In this document: piece by piece, positions 51,173 through 61,812 of the stretch | Layout: each line of letters opens with the position of its first letter | How positions within the stretch are numbered: position 1 is the first letter of the stretch | From: Bog-756 sp963830165 | Lineage (GTDB): Bacteria; Actinomycetota; Acidimicrobiia; Acidimicrobiales; RAAP-2 | Assembly: GCA_963830165.1 (NCBI GenBank) | Contig: CAWHKZ010000008.1 | Location: 613,457 to 677,456, forward strand | DNA length: 64,000 bases | Direction of reading: 5' to 3' | Notes under the pieces: generated by a model | The model's database searches: none | Told to the model about the DNA's origin: nothing | Seen by the model: the letters and a program-made list of their open reading frames with translations, nothing else | Translations under genes and position numbers: made by a program

Positions 51173-53148
51173 GACGTGTAGACGTCGACGGTCGAGCCGA
51201 CCGGCACCGGCGACCCGGCCGCCGGCACCGTCGACACGACCGTGGTCGACCCCGGCGGTCCGTAGGGGCCGCCGGCGACCAGGCCGCGGGCCCGGAGCAG
51301 GGCGGCGGCGGTCGACGGCGACGAACCGATCAGCGGCGGCACGCTGACGGGCTGGGGCCCGAGGGAGACCTGGACGGTCACCTGCGAGCCGAAGGGGGCG
51401 GGCGCGCCCACGGCCGGCACCGTGCCGACGACCTCGCCCGCCTGCACGGACGACGAGTAGATCTTCGACTCGACGGGCACGAGCCCGACCGCCGTGAGGG
51501 CGGAGGCGGCCGTCGTGTACGTCGTGCCGGGGCCGGCCACCGAGGGCACGGCCACCGGGGCGTGGCCCTTCGAGGTGATGACGGTCACCGTCGACCCGTA
51601 GGTGGCCCGTCCGGCCGGGGTGGTCCCGAGGACACCTCCGGTCGCCACCGTGGCGCTGTACTGGGCGGCGGCCGCCGGGCAGACGCCCACCAGGTGCGAC
51701 GCCGGCCAGGGCGGACACCGCGTCGTGGCAGTCGGTGAACGAGGTCACGTCGGGCACGGCCACGAGGGGCAGACCCGTCGAGACCTCCACCGACACGGTC
51801 GAGCCCTGCTTGACCGACACCGCGGTGCCGCCCGACCGCACCGCCGGGTCCTGGCTGATGACCACTCCGGCGGGCACGGTGATCGACGACGCCCGGCCCG
51901 AGACGCGCACCTCGAGGTGGGAGGCGGTGGCCGTGGACGATGCGGCCGTGAGCGTGCGGCCCACCAGCACGGGCACGGGCGTCGAGGGGGTGAAGACCCC
52001 GTCCGACACGGCCCAGGCGACGCCGGCGGCGAGCAGGGCGGCCACCACCGCGCCGACGCCCACGACCCAGGGCCAGCGACGGCCCCGACCCCGTCCGGTC
52101 TCGAGGGTCGGAGGTGCACCGGCCGGGCCGACGGGTCCGCCGGTCGGGGCGGCCACCACCGGCGCGCCGAGCTCGGTGAGGTCGCCGGCCGGCTCGGCGG
52201 CGGCCCGGTGCGTGACGCGGGTCGGGCGCTCGGTGCGGGTGGTCAGCCCCACCGCGGCAGCCATCGAGGAAGGGGTCCTCCTCCTCGCGTTCGGGGGTGA
52301 CCAGCGGGAGCGGTGCCGGGGCGGGAAGGATGGCGGCCAGCTCGGCGAGCTTCACCCCGAACTGCGCGGCGTCGTAGCGCTCGGCGGGATCGGGGGCGGC
52401 GGCCCACACCAGCACCTCGCCCAGCGGCCCCAGCGCCTCGTGCTCGGGCAGCAGGGCGCCGATGCGGGCCATGAGGGTGGCCACGGTGGTGTCGCCGATG
52501 AAGGGGGACTCGCCGGTGACGCCCTCGTAGAGCACGAGGGCCAGGCCGTAGACGTCGGCCTTGCCGTCGAGCACCCAGCCCTCCACCTGCTCGGGAGCGG
52601 CGTAGCGGGCCGTGCCCAGCATGGCCCCGTCCGGCTCGGTCCAGGCCGCCTCGGCCAGGGCCCGGGCCAGGCCGAAGTCGGCGATCCGCAGCCGGCCCTC
52701 GGCGTCGAAGAGCAGGTTGGCCGGCTTGACGTCGCGGTGGACGAGCCCGCGGCGGTGGGCGTAGTCGAGCCCGGCGCAGGCCTCGATGCCGATGCGCACG
52801 CGCCTGCTCGGGGGTGAGCAGGGCCCCGGTGTCGTAGACCTGCCGCAGCGACCCGCCGGCCAGGTACTCGAGTACCAGGTACGGCTCGCCGTCCTGCTCG
52901 CCCCAGTCGTAGACCCGCAGGACGTTCGGATGGTTGAGGGCGGCGACGGCCCGGGCCTCGGCCCGGAAGCGCTTGAGGAAGGCCCGGTCGCCGGCCAGCG
53001 CCGGGTGGAGGACCTTGATGGCCACCGGTCGCTTGAGGGAGACGTCGTCCGCGAGGTAGACGTGCGCGGACGCACCGGTGCCCACGGGTGTGACGAGTCG
53101 GTAGCGGTCGCCGAGGACGCGCCCGATGGAGTCGGTGAGACTCGGCAT
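51169..53148 (-). CDS. Ser/Thr protein kinase with PASTA repeats (PknB type), frame-shifted in this assembly
   Basis: Membrane receptor kinase of about 659 residues. Kinase domain: GDRYRLVTPVGTGASAHVYL (Gly loop), VAIKVLHP (Lys), GLVHRDVKPANLLFD (catalytic loop), IADFGLARAL (DFG) and GTARYAAPEQVEGW. One TM follows a Pro-rich linker (WPWVVGVGAVVAALLAAGVA), then about four outside PASTA domains (for example VPVLVGRTLTAASSTATASH, VAVPDVTSF, VAVPSVAGPGTTYTTAASAL, VSVPPLIGSSPSTAAALLRA). PASTA domains bind peptidoglycan fragments. Shifts near 52800, 52262 and 51695 break the frame. ATG 53148; TACCCT just upstream suggests a near-leaderless start. Confidence 0.87.
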
Positions 53149-53245
53149 GGCTGACTTCAGGGTAGCGACCAGCGCCGGCGAAGCGGTGGACGGTCGGGCA
53201 CGAATTCCCGGACTTCGCGGGCCGCCGTCGGGAGCGGTGTGCGAC

Positions 53246-53321
53246 CTGTGGACGCGACGAGGGCGGGGCCGGAGCCCCGCCCTGCGGACGCCACGAGGGC
53301 GGGGCCGGAGCCCCGCCCTCG
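53246..53321. repeat. Duplicated 36-base unit, each carrying a strong GC hairpin
   Basis: Two nearly identical units (53246-53281 and 53282-53317). Each holds GGGCGGGGC-CGGA-GCCCCGCCC (53261-53282 and 53297-53318); in the second the stem extends to 12 pairs (53294-53321). It lies between the secreted-protein stop (53365) and the kinase start (53148), so it may end the secreted-protein transcript. No T tract follows on either strand. Confidence 0.65.
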
Positions 53322-53364
53322 TGCTACGTACTTCTGACCCTCCACCCGGAGGTGGAGATGGTGA

Positions 53365-54147
53365 TCAGGCGCTGTAGACGATGGCCGAGTCGCCACCGAC
53401 GAGGGCGGTGGCGATGGTGGCCGAGCCCCCGACGAGGTCGGTCACGAAGCTACCGGTGGTGCCGGGACCCGTGTCGCCCGAGAGGCAGACGTAGATCGTG
53501 GCGTTGGTCGCACCGACGAAGCCGTCGGTACCGACGAGCTGGAACCCGGCGTCGGCGCCGCAGACTCCACCCGGATCGACAGCGGTGGCTCCACCCGGCG
53601 ACAGGGTGAAGACGCCCTTGTTGCCGTTGTTCTCCACCTTGAGGCCGCCGGCCAGCGCGGTCGTCAGGTCGGAGATGGTGCTGCCCGACACGAAGCTGAG
53701 GGCGCTGTCGTAGTAGTACTTGTCCTTGATGGCGGTCTTCACGTCAGCGGCCACGATGGTCGGGTCGCCGGCGGCGGATGCGCCACCGACGTCACAGGAC
53801 GAGGCAGCACCGGCGGCCAGGGTGCCACCGACCGGCGAGGTCTTGCTGTACACCGGCAGGGTGGCCCAGCACGCGCTCGTGGCGGAGACGATCTTGGTCT
53901 TGATGGCCTTGGTCCCACCGAAGCCCGACGGCGTGATGGTCGCCGTGGTGGTCTCGGCGGTCTTGTTCGTGATGGTCCCAGGGGCCGAGATACCCGGGGC
54001 GGCGAACGCCACCGTACCCGTGAGGGGAACGCTTCCGGTCTCGGCCGGACCGGCCTTGGCCGACGCGATACCTGCACCGGTGACACCGGCGAGGACCGTG
54101 GCCGGCATTGCGACTGCAGCCGCAACCACAAGCATCTTGCGAATCAT
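53365..54147 (-). CDS. Secreted protein of unknown function
   Basis: 260 residues. Signal peptide: MIRKMLVVAAAVAMPATVLA then an Ala/Gly-rich stretch with ASA-KA as a likely cleavage site. The mature protein is rich in Thr, Ala, Gly, Val and Ser with four or five Cys (SACWA, SSCDVGG, GGVCGAD, IYVCLSG), suggesting disulfides, and short beta-strand-like repeats; no enzyme motif. AAGGAGC is placed ideally before ATG 54147. The codon mix is richer in AAG, AAC and ATC than in the neighbours, which fits high expression. Probably an abundant surface or matrix protein. Family not recognised. Confidence 0.7.
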   Translation of the reverse strand: MIRKMLVVAAAVAMPATVLAGVTGAGIASAKAGPAETGSVPLTGTVAFAAPGISAPGTITNKTAETTTATITPSGFGGTKAIKTKIVSATSACWATLPVYSKTSPVGGTLAAGAASSCDVGGASAAGDPTIVAADVKTAIKDKYYYDSALSFVSGSTISDLTTALAGGLKVENNGNKGVFTLSPGGATAVDPGGVCGADAGFQLVGTDGFVGATNATIYVCLSGDTGPGTTGSFVTDLVGGSATIATALVGGDSAIVYSA

Positions 54148-54454
54148 ATTGATTGCTCCTTGATTTCCCCCGTGTCGCCACGGGCTCGAAGTCAGGCGAC
54201 GGTCGCCCCCCGACGTATTTCCAACCACCAGCCAGCAGATCCCCCGGACAGGCAGCCGGGCTGTACAACGAGTGCACCCCCCGAACCGTTACAGCGGTGG
54301 CAGCCGAATCCCCCGACGTGACTGCGAAATCGGTACCGTCGAACCGACGCCCCCCGATGCCCCTGCACGCCGGCCGGATTCCGTGCGACCTCCCCTGCCC
54401 TGGAACCTTCTGAACCGGTAGTCGTACAGTAACGACGTCGCCCCTTGTTTACAA
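54148..54454 (-). promoter_or_regulatory. Promoter and long G-tract leader of the secreted-protein gene
   Basis: TTGTAA (54454-54449), 17 bases, TACTGT (54431-54426) make a good minus-strand promoter in the most AT-rich stretch nearby, with CTTGT-TT-ACAAG (54444-54455) over the -35. The predicted leader is about 270 bases. It contains six runs of five or six G (complement positions 54350, 54310, 54277, 54241, 54206 and 54167), 33-40 bases apart, most preceded by TC or CC. It could be a structured or regulatory RNA; I cannot match it to a known riboswitch. Confidence 0.45.
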
Positions 54455-54605
54455 GACAATGTGGTTGCAAAGATTGGCGCTGTGGCCAAGATCGTCAATT
54501 TTGGCGAGAAACCCCAGGATTGCCCCGAATTCTGCAACTGACGGTGACCGCATTCCGCCCACGCAGGGTGGGCGGACCGTCCCCTGGAGCGGCCCCCAGG
54601 GCGAT

Positions 54606-54650
54606 CTCAGGGGCCGAGCTCAGGGGCCGAGCTCAGGGGCCGAACTCAGG
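54606..54650. repeat. 13-base tandem repeat, about 3.5 copies, at the ligA stop
   Basis: CTCAGGGGCCGAG at 54606, 54619 and 54632 (last base changed), then CTCAGG. The ligA stop (54646-54648) lies in the last partial unit. The region 54455-54605 upstream shows no gene. Confidence 0.75.
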
Positions 54651-56723
54651 CGGGCGCGGGAAGCTCGCCCGAAGCCAGGAGGTCCTCGAAGGCGGTGCCG
54701 TCGACCACGGGCACTCCCAGCTGTTCGGCCTTCGTGACCTTCGACGCCCCCGGCGACCGGCCGACGACGACCGCCCACGTCTTCTTCGACACCGTGCCCG
54801 GCGACTTGCCGCCCCGCGCCAGCACCGCGGCCTCCGCCTCCTCGCGGGTGTAGCCGTCGAGCGTCCCGGTCACCACCACCGAGCGTCCCTCGAGTGTGCG
54901 GGGCAGTCCGGGACGGCCCCGGCCTCCCCGGCACCGGGTTCGGACAGGTGGAGTCCGGCGGACCGCAGCCGCTCGACCACCGACCGGTTGACCGGCGACG
55001 CGAACCACGCCACCACGCTGGCGGCGATGACCGGTCCGACCCCGTCGATGCGGGCCAGCGACTCCTCGTCGGCGCCCAGTACGCCGTCGATGTCGCGGCA
55101 CGCCCGGGCCAGCGCCGTGGAGCCGACCTGGCCGAGGTGGCGGATGCCCAGTCCGATCAGGACCCGGCTGAGGGGCCGCTCCCGCGAGGCGTCGATGGCG
55201 GCCAGCAGGTTGGCCGTGGACAGCTCGGCGAACCCCTCCAGGCCGGCGAACGTCCCGGGGATGAAGGCGTAGAGGTCGGCCACGTCGACCAGCAGGCCGC
55301 GGTCGACGAGGAGCTGGACCCGCTGCTCGCCGAGGCCCTCGATGTCCATGGCCGACCGCGAGGCGAAGTGGGCGATGCGCTGCACGCGCTGCCCCGGACA
55401 GTCGAGGTTGGTGCAGAACGTGTCGCTCTCCCCCTCGAGCCGCACGAGCGGCGCGGCGCACACCGGGCACGACGTCGGGAACACCCACGGCGCCTTGCGC
55501 CGCTTCCCCTTGACCCGCACCGGGCCGACCACCTCGGGGATCACGTCACCGGCCTTGCGCACGATCACGGTGTCGCCCGGCCGCACGTCCTTCAGCCGGA
55601 CCTGGTCCTCGTTGTGGAGGGTGGCGAGGCCGACCGTCGACCCACCGACGAACACCGGTTCGAGCACGGCGAACGGCGTCGCCTTGCCGGTCCGGCCGAT
55701 GGACACGGCGATGTCGAGGAGGGTGGTCGACCGCTCCTCGGGAGGGAACTTGTAGGCGATGGCCCACCGCGGGGCGCGCGACGTCGCGCCGAGCTCCCGC
55801 TGGAGCGCCAGGTCGTCGACCTTCACGACGACACCGTCGATCTCGTAGTCGAGGTCATGGCGGTGCTCCTCCCACCGGGCACAGAAGGCGAGCACGTCGT
55901 CGAGGCCGTGGACGAGGTGGACCTCCGGGTTGACCGGGAACCCGGCCCGACCGAGCCACGCCAGGGTGGCCGACTGGCTTGCGGCGAGGTCGGGGGTCGC
56001 ACCGCCCGGGCCCGTCGAGGGCGCGGGCCGCACCTCGCCGACCTGGTAGGCCCAGAACGACAGCGCCCGCGACGCGGTCACCGCCGCGTCCTTCTGGCGC
56101 AGCGAGCCGGCCGCCGAGTTGCGCGGATTGACGAACAGCCTCTCGCCCGCCTCGGCCTGGCGCCGGTTGAGGTCGTCGAAGGCGGCGATGGGCATGTAGA
56201 TCTCGCCCCGCACCTCGAGGACCTCGGGCGGCCGCCCGGCGGCGGGGTCGAGCCGCTTCGGGACGGCGGCGACGGTGGCGACGTTCGCGGTGACGTCCTC
56301 ACCGGTCGTGCCGTCGCCCCGGGTGGCGGCCTGGACGAACACGCCGTCGTGGTAGAGGAGCGACATGGCCAGTCCGTCGATCTTGAGCTCGCACTCGAAC
56401 GCGGTGTCCGGCGGCACCTGCTTGGCCACCCGTTCCGCCCAGGCCCGCAGCTCGTCGGGGCTGAAGGCGTTGTCGAGGCTCATCATCGGGACGTGGTGGA
56501 CCACCGGCGCGAACAGTTCCGACGGTGCCGCCCCGACGGTCGTGGTCGGCGACCCCGGCACGACCAGGTCGGGATGCTCCGCCTCCACGGTGCGCAGCTC
56601 CCGGACCAGGTCGTCGTACTCGGCGTCACTGATCTCGGGGGCGTCGAGGACGTGGTAGCGCTCGTTGTGGTGGGCGATCAGCGCCCGCAGCTCGGCGGCC
56701 CGTCCGACCGGGTCGTCACTCAT
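54646..56723 (-). CDS. ligA: NAD-dependent DNA ligase, one frameshift near the BRCT domain
   Basis: About 692 residues after correction. Adenylation domain with SDAEYDDLVRELRTVEAEHP and the active-site ECELKIDGLAMSLLY (KxDG Lys), then EVRGEIYMP, EIDGVVVKVDD, the OB fold, the zinc site CPVC...CTNLDCPGQ, the HhH domain (IEGLGEQRVQLLVDRGLLVD) and, after a shift near 54915, a BRCT domain (LEGRSVVVTGTLDGYTREEA). Replicative ligase. ATG 56723 overlaps the mnmA stop (ATGA). Confidence 0.94.
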
Positions 56724-57792
56724 CGCACCACGCCCGACCCCAGCACGCAGTCCGGACGGCCCGGGTCGTAGAGGGCGACCGTCTGCCCCGGGGCCACCCG
56801 CCGCTGGGGCGAGGCGAAGGCCACCACGAGCCCGTCGGCGTCGGCCCGCACGGTGCACGCCACGGCGGCGCCGTGCGCGCTGCACTGGGCCAGGGCGGTG
56901 ATCCCGTCGGGGCCGTCGACCGGGGCGGGGCGTCGACCCACGTGACCGTGTGCACCGCCAGCTCCGACGCCATCGACGCCTCCGGCGGTCCCACGGTGAC
57001 CCGCCGGCCGGGCACGTCGACCGCGGTCACGAACCGGCGGCGGCCGTCGCGGCCGTGGCCCATCCCCCGTCGCTGGCCGACCGTGACCAGCTCCACGGCC
57101 GACACCTCGCCCAGATCGGCCCCGGACTCGTGGTCGACCAGCCTCCCGGGGTGGAGCGGCACCCGGGCGCCCAGGAACCCGGCCCGCCCGGCGTCGGAGC
57201 GGATGAAGCAGACGTCCTGGCTGTCCGGCTTGGCCGCGGTCCGCAGCCCGAGGCGGGTCGCGGTGGAGCGCACCGCGTCCTTGGTCATCTCCCCGACGGG
57301 AAAGAGGGTCCGGGACAGCTGCTGCTGGCCCAGCATGGCCAGCACGTAGGACTGGTCCTTGGCCGCGTCGGCCCCGCGCCGGAGGCGCCACGTGCCGTCC
57401 CCGTCGCGACCGACCCGGGCGTGGTGCCCCGTGGCCACCGCGTCGAAGCCGAGGTCGGCGGCCCGGACCAGCAGGCGGTCGAACTTGAGGTGGCGGTTGC
57501 ACTCGATGCACGGGTTGGGCGTGCGGCCCCCGACGTGCCCGGCCACGTAGGGGTCGACCACGTGGGCCTCGAAATCGGCGCTGAAGTTGAAGACGTGGTG
57601 GACGATGCCCAGCTGGTCGGCGACCCGCCGGGCGTCCTCCACGTCGGCCACCGAGCAGCAGCCGGAGTCGGCGGCGCCACCCCACAGCTTGAGGGTGGCA
57701 CCGACCACGTCGCCCGTCCCGTGGGCACCGACGGCCAGGGCCGCGGCGACCGACGAGTCGACTCCACCGGACATGGCCACCAGGACGCGCAT
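56720..57792 (-). CDS. mnmA: tRNA-specific 2-thiouridylase, one frameshift
   Basis: About 357 residues. Adds sulfur to U34 of Glu/Gln/Lys tRNAs. MRVLVAMSGGVDSSVAAALA is the PP-loop; SGCCSVADVEDARRVADQLG, GGRTPNPCIECNRHLKFDRL (first catalytic Cys) and DSQDVCFIRSD (second Cys) are diagnostic. A shift near 56930 precedes the C-terminal beta-barrel ending YDPGRPDCVLGSGVV. It receives sulfur from the IscS encoded 5 bases upstream; this pairing is standard in actinobacteria. Confidence 0.94.
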
Positions 57793-57796
57793 CGAC

Positions 57797-58979
57797 CTAG
57801 TTTCGCAGGCGGGCGAGGACCCCGGGAACCCGGGCCAGGGCCCGGTCGACATCCTCGTCGGTGACGGTGACGCCGAGGGAGAACCGCAGTCCCGACGAGG
57901 CCTCGGCGGCGTCGAGGCCCATGGCGCCGAGCACGTGGCTCGGCTCCACGGCACCGCTCGAGCAGGCGGCGCCGGCCGAGACGGCCACCCCGGCCTCGTC
58001 GAGCAGCACGACCGCCGCCTCGGACTCGACGCCGGGCACGCGGAGGTGCAGGATGCCGGCCACCCGGTGGTCCCGGTCGCCGCTCTCGACCGCACCCGGC
58101 ACCCCGGCGAGCAGTCCGTCGGCCAGCCGGTCGCGCAGGGTCCGCAGGCGGGCCACGTCCGCGCCGCGCCCCGCCACGGTGGCCGCCAGGGCGGCGGCGG
58201 CCGCGGCCGCCCCGGCCACGTTCGGCGTGCCGCTGCGCCGGCCCCGCTCCTGGCCGCCACCCTCGATGCGGGACGCAGCCGCACACCGTGGCGCACCACC
58301 AGGGCACCGGTGCCCTTGGGGCCACCGAACTTGTGGGCGCTGACCGACACCAGGTCGGCGGCGGCGGTGCACCGGGCGGCGTCGAGCCAGGGGACGGCCT
58401 GGACGGCGTCGGTGTGGAGCACCGCGCCCGGCGACCGGTCGGCCACCAGGGCGGCCACCTCGGCGAGGGGCTGGACGGTCCCGAGCTCGTTGTTGACGGC
58501 CATGACCGACACCAGTCCGACGTCGGCCCGGCAGGCGTCGGCCAGTGCGTCGAGGTCGATGCGGCCGTCGGACCCGGCCGGCACCTCGCGCAGCACCGCG
58601 CCGGTGCGGGCGGCCAGCGCCCGGCAGGCCCGGAGCACGGCGTGGTGCTCGATGGCCGAGCACACCACGGCCGGGGCGGTCCGCCGGGACGCCGCTCGGC
58701 CGCCACCTCCCACCCGCCGTGGACGGCCAGGTCGTCGGCCTCGGTGCCCCCCGAGGTGAGCACCACCTCGCCCGGTTCCGCCCCGAGCAGTTCGGCGATG
58801 CGGTCGCGGGCGTCGTCGAGGGCGACGCGGGCCCGCCTCGACTCGGCGTGGGCCCCCGACGGATTGGCGAACCCGTCGGTCAGCAGGGGCAGCATGGCCT
58901 CGAGCGCCTCGGGACGCAGGGGCGTGGTGGCCGCGTGGTCGAGGTAGACGCGCCGCCCGTCGTCCCCGCGCACGCTCAC
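57797..58979 (-). CDS. iscS: Cysteine desulfurase (IscS/NifS), frame-shifted in this assembly
   Basis: About 394 residues. PLP enzyme releasing sulfur from cysteine. VYLDHAATTPLRPEALEAML, NPSGAHAESRRAR, VLTSGGTEADDLAV, SAIEHHAVLRACRAL, VMAVNNELGTVQPL, the PLP lysine in SVSAHKFGGPKGTGALVVR, and the active-site Cys loop GAACSSGAVEPSHVLGAMGL. Shifts near 58690 and 58260. GTG 58979 is favoured because a 7-codon frame (MPDRTRW, 58999-58976) begins on the upstream stop (TGATG) and ends on it (GTGA); GTG 58982 is equally in frame. Confidence 0.9.
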
Positions 58980-58998
58980 CACCGGGTGCGGTCCGGCA

Positions 58999-60401
58999 TC
59001 AGGCGATCCAGACCGACTTCACGTTGCAGAACTCGTGCAGGCCGGACGACGACAGCTCGCGGCCGATGCCGGAGCTCTTGATGCCCCCGAAGGGCAGCTG
59101 CGGCATCGACACCGTCATCCCGTTCACGAACACCTGACCGGCCTGCAGCCCGGTCACGAACCGTTGCTGCTCGTCGGGGTCCTCGGTCCACACGCTCGAC
59201 CCGAGGCCGAACTCGGAGTCGTTGGCCAGGGCCAGGGCGGCCTCGGCGTCGTCCACGACCCAGAGCAGGGCGACCGGGCCGAACACCTCCTCGGTGGCCA
59301 CCCGCATGCCCGGCGCGATGTCGGTGAGGACGGTCGGTCGGTAGAAGCAGCCGGGTGGTCCGGGCCACCCGGTCCCACCACCCGCTCGCCGCCGCACAGG
59401 ACGGCGGCCCCCCGGGCCCGGGCGTCCTCCACCTGGGCCTCGACGCCGTCGACGGCGGCGGCGCTGATCAGCGGGGCCGACCTCGGTGGCCGGGTCGAAG
59501 GGGTCGCCCACCGACAGCGAGGCCATGGCGGCGACGAACCGCTCGGTGAACTCGTCGGCCACGTCGCGGTGGACGATGAAGCGCTTGGCGGCGATGCACG
59601 ACTGGCCGGCGTTCTGCACCCGGGCCTGCACGGCCACCGGGACGGCCCGGTCGAGGTCGGCCGAGGGCAGCACGACGAACGGGTCACTGCCCCCGAGCTC
59701 GAGGACGACCTTCTTGCCCACGGCCCCGGCCTGGGCGGCGACGGCCGCCCGGCCCCGACGCTGCCGGTGAGGGTGACGGCGGCCACCCGGTGGTCGGCGA
59801 TCACCCCCGGGACCTGGTCTGTGCCGATGAGCAGCGTCTGGAGCACGCCGTCGGGGGCCCCGGCCCGCCGGAACAGGTCCTCGAGCAGCAACGCCGTGCG
59901 GGGCACGCTCGGGGCGTGCTTGAGCAGTCCCACGTTGCCGGCCATGACGGCGGGGGCGATGAACCGGGCGACCTGCCACAGCGGGAAGTTCCAGGGCATG
60001 ACGGCGAGGATCACCCCGAGCGGCTGGTAGGCCACGAGGCCCAGCGAGCCGTCGACCGGCACCTCGCGGTCGGCCAGCATCGCCTCGGCGTGCTCGGCGA
60101 ACCAGCGGAACCCGAAGGCGCACTTGGCCACCTCGCCCTTGGCCTGGGCGAAGGGCTTGCCCATCTCGGTGGTCACCGTCTGGGCGATGTCCGGCACCTC
60201 GCCCTCGAGCAGCTCGGCCGCGGTGACGAGCAGCCGGGACCGCTCCTCGAACGACGTCGCCGCCCACGTGCGGGCACCGACCGCGGCGGTGGCGAGCCGC
60301 GCCTCCAGGGCGGCGGCGTCGAGCGGCTCGAACGACTCGAGCAGCTCGCCGGTCGTGGGGTTGACGGTGGCGATGGGAGGCCCGGGGTCGACGGCGTGCA
60401 T
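58999..60401 (-). CDS. Aldehyde dehydrogenase, succinate-semialdehyde-dehydrogenase-like, frame-shifted in this assembly
   Basis: About 465 residues after correction. NAD(P)-dependent oxidation of an aldehyde. IATVNPTTGELLESFEPLDA, MGKPFAQAKGEVAKCAFGFR, VMPWNFPLWQVARFIAPAVM, then VVLELGGSDPFVVLPSADLD (general base Glu), NAGQSCIAAKRFIVHRDVAD (catalytic Cys) and EEVFGPVALLWVVDDAEAAL; ends FGGIKSSGIGRELSSSGLHE. Shifts near 59757, 59478 and 59365. The GKPFAQAKGEV and AGQSCIAAKRF forms match the GabD/SSADH branch. ATG 60401, possibly leaderless after GATACT. Confidence 0.87.
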
Positions 60402-60456
60402 GCCGTCCAGTATCGCCGATGCCCCGGACGGACCGCCCCGCCACGACGGCCGTCGC

Positions 60457-61812
60457 TCACCCGAGACCGAGCACCCCGGGCAGCTCCAGCCGCCGGACCT
60501 TGCCGGTGGCGGTCCGGGGCAGGGCCTCCACCACCTCGTACTGCTTGGGCCGCTTGTAGCCGGCCAGGTGCGCCGCCGCGTGGTCGGCCAGGGCACGGAC
60601 GACCCGCTCCGGATCGCTCCCGACGGCCGGCACCACCGCGGCGCAGACCCGCTGGCCCCACCGGTCGTCGGCCAGGCCGAACACGGCCACCTCCTCCACC
60701 CCGGGCACGTCGGAAAGGGACGCCTCCACCTCCGCCGGGTAGACGTTGACCCCTCCGGTGATGACCAGGTCGTCGCGCCGGCCGTCGAGGAACAGGTAGC
60801 CCGTCGTCGTCCAGCCGCCCGAGGTCGCCCACGCTGAAGGCCCCGTCCCGCCAGGCGGCCGCCGTCCCGGCCTCGTCGCCCCAGTAGGAGAACCGGGCGA
60901 AGGCGGGCGGCCGGCACCACACCGCGCCGCCGGCGTCGACCGACACGCGCCGGCCCGGACGGGCGCGGCCGACCGTGCCCGGGCGCTCGAGCCACTCGGC
61001 CGGCGGGCAGACCGTGAACTGGCCCTCGGTCGAGCCGTAGAACTCCCACACCACGTCAGGGCCGGCCAGCTCCAGCGCGGCCCGCTTGAGGGCCGGCGGG
61101 CACGGGGACCCGGCGTGGACGAGCAGGCGCAGCGCGGCGAACCGTGCCGGCGAGCTGTCGGCCAGGGCGAGCAGGCGCGTGAGCGCCGCAGGGGCCAGGA
61201 ACGTCGTGGTGGGCGTCGGGCCGTAGGCGCCCTCGAGGGCGGCCGCCGCCCGGTCGGCGTCGAAGTGGTCCAGGACGACGCACGTGCCGCCGGCCAGCAG
61301 GGTGCCGCCGGCGAACCGGACCGACACCGAGTGGTACATGGGGGAGCAGACCAGGTGCACGTCGTCGGGGCCGAACGACCACAGGTCGGCCTCGTCGGCC
61401 AGGGCGGCCGCGGCCGTGGCGCGTCCCACAGTCCCGACCAGACCCCCTTGGCCCGTCCGGTGGTACCCGAGGTGTAGTGCATGGGCCGGGCCACGCGGGT
61501 GGGCGCGCCAGGGCGGCCGGGTCCCCGCGTCGAGCCGGGCCAGCGCGTCGGCGTCGGTGACGACCAGCGCCGGGTCGGCATCGTTGACGAGGGCGTCCCG
61601 CTCGGCGTCGGTCAGGGTGGCGTTCAGCAGGACGGGCACGATCGCCGGCCCGAAGGGCACCGAGCACGGCGCAGAGCAGGGCGGCCGACGACGGCAGGCA
61701 GAAGGCGACCCGGTCACCCGGCGCGCAGCCGGCGGCCTGGAGGGCCCCGGCGGCCCGGGGCTGGGCCGGCTCGGCGTCGGCCGCGGTCAGGACCTCGACG
61801 CCCGTCGGTCAC
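60457..61812 (-). CDS. AMP-forming acyl-CoA synthetase, heavily frame-shifted in this assembly
   Basis: About 450 residues, a short member of the ANL family. The AMP-binding loop MHYTSGTTGRAKGVW is in one frame, WEFYGSTEGQFTVCP (A5) and FSVGDLGRLDDDG (A7) in another, and DLVITGGVNVYPAEVEASLS (A8) with the catalytic Lys in PRTATGKVRRLELP (A10) in a third. At least five shifts (about 61800, 61660, 61500, 61430 and 60805) are needed. The start is probably GTG 61812, overlapping the MFS stop as GTGA. Substrate unknown: fatty or aromatic acid. Confidence 0.8.

Noticed and set aside
47657..51181. Open frame of about 1170 codons on the plus strand
   Set aside because: Antisense to the MFS, SDR, adenine methylase and Cys-rich genes; composition is that of a reverse-strand reading.
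54300..54360. tRNA-like T-loop sequence (GTCGGTTCGACGGTACC on the minus strand)
   Set aside because: No matching acceptor, anticodon or D arms could be laid out around it.
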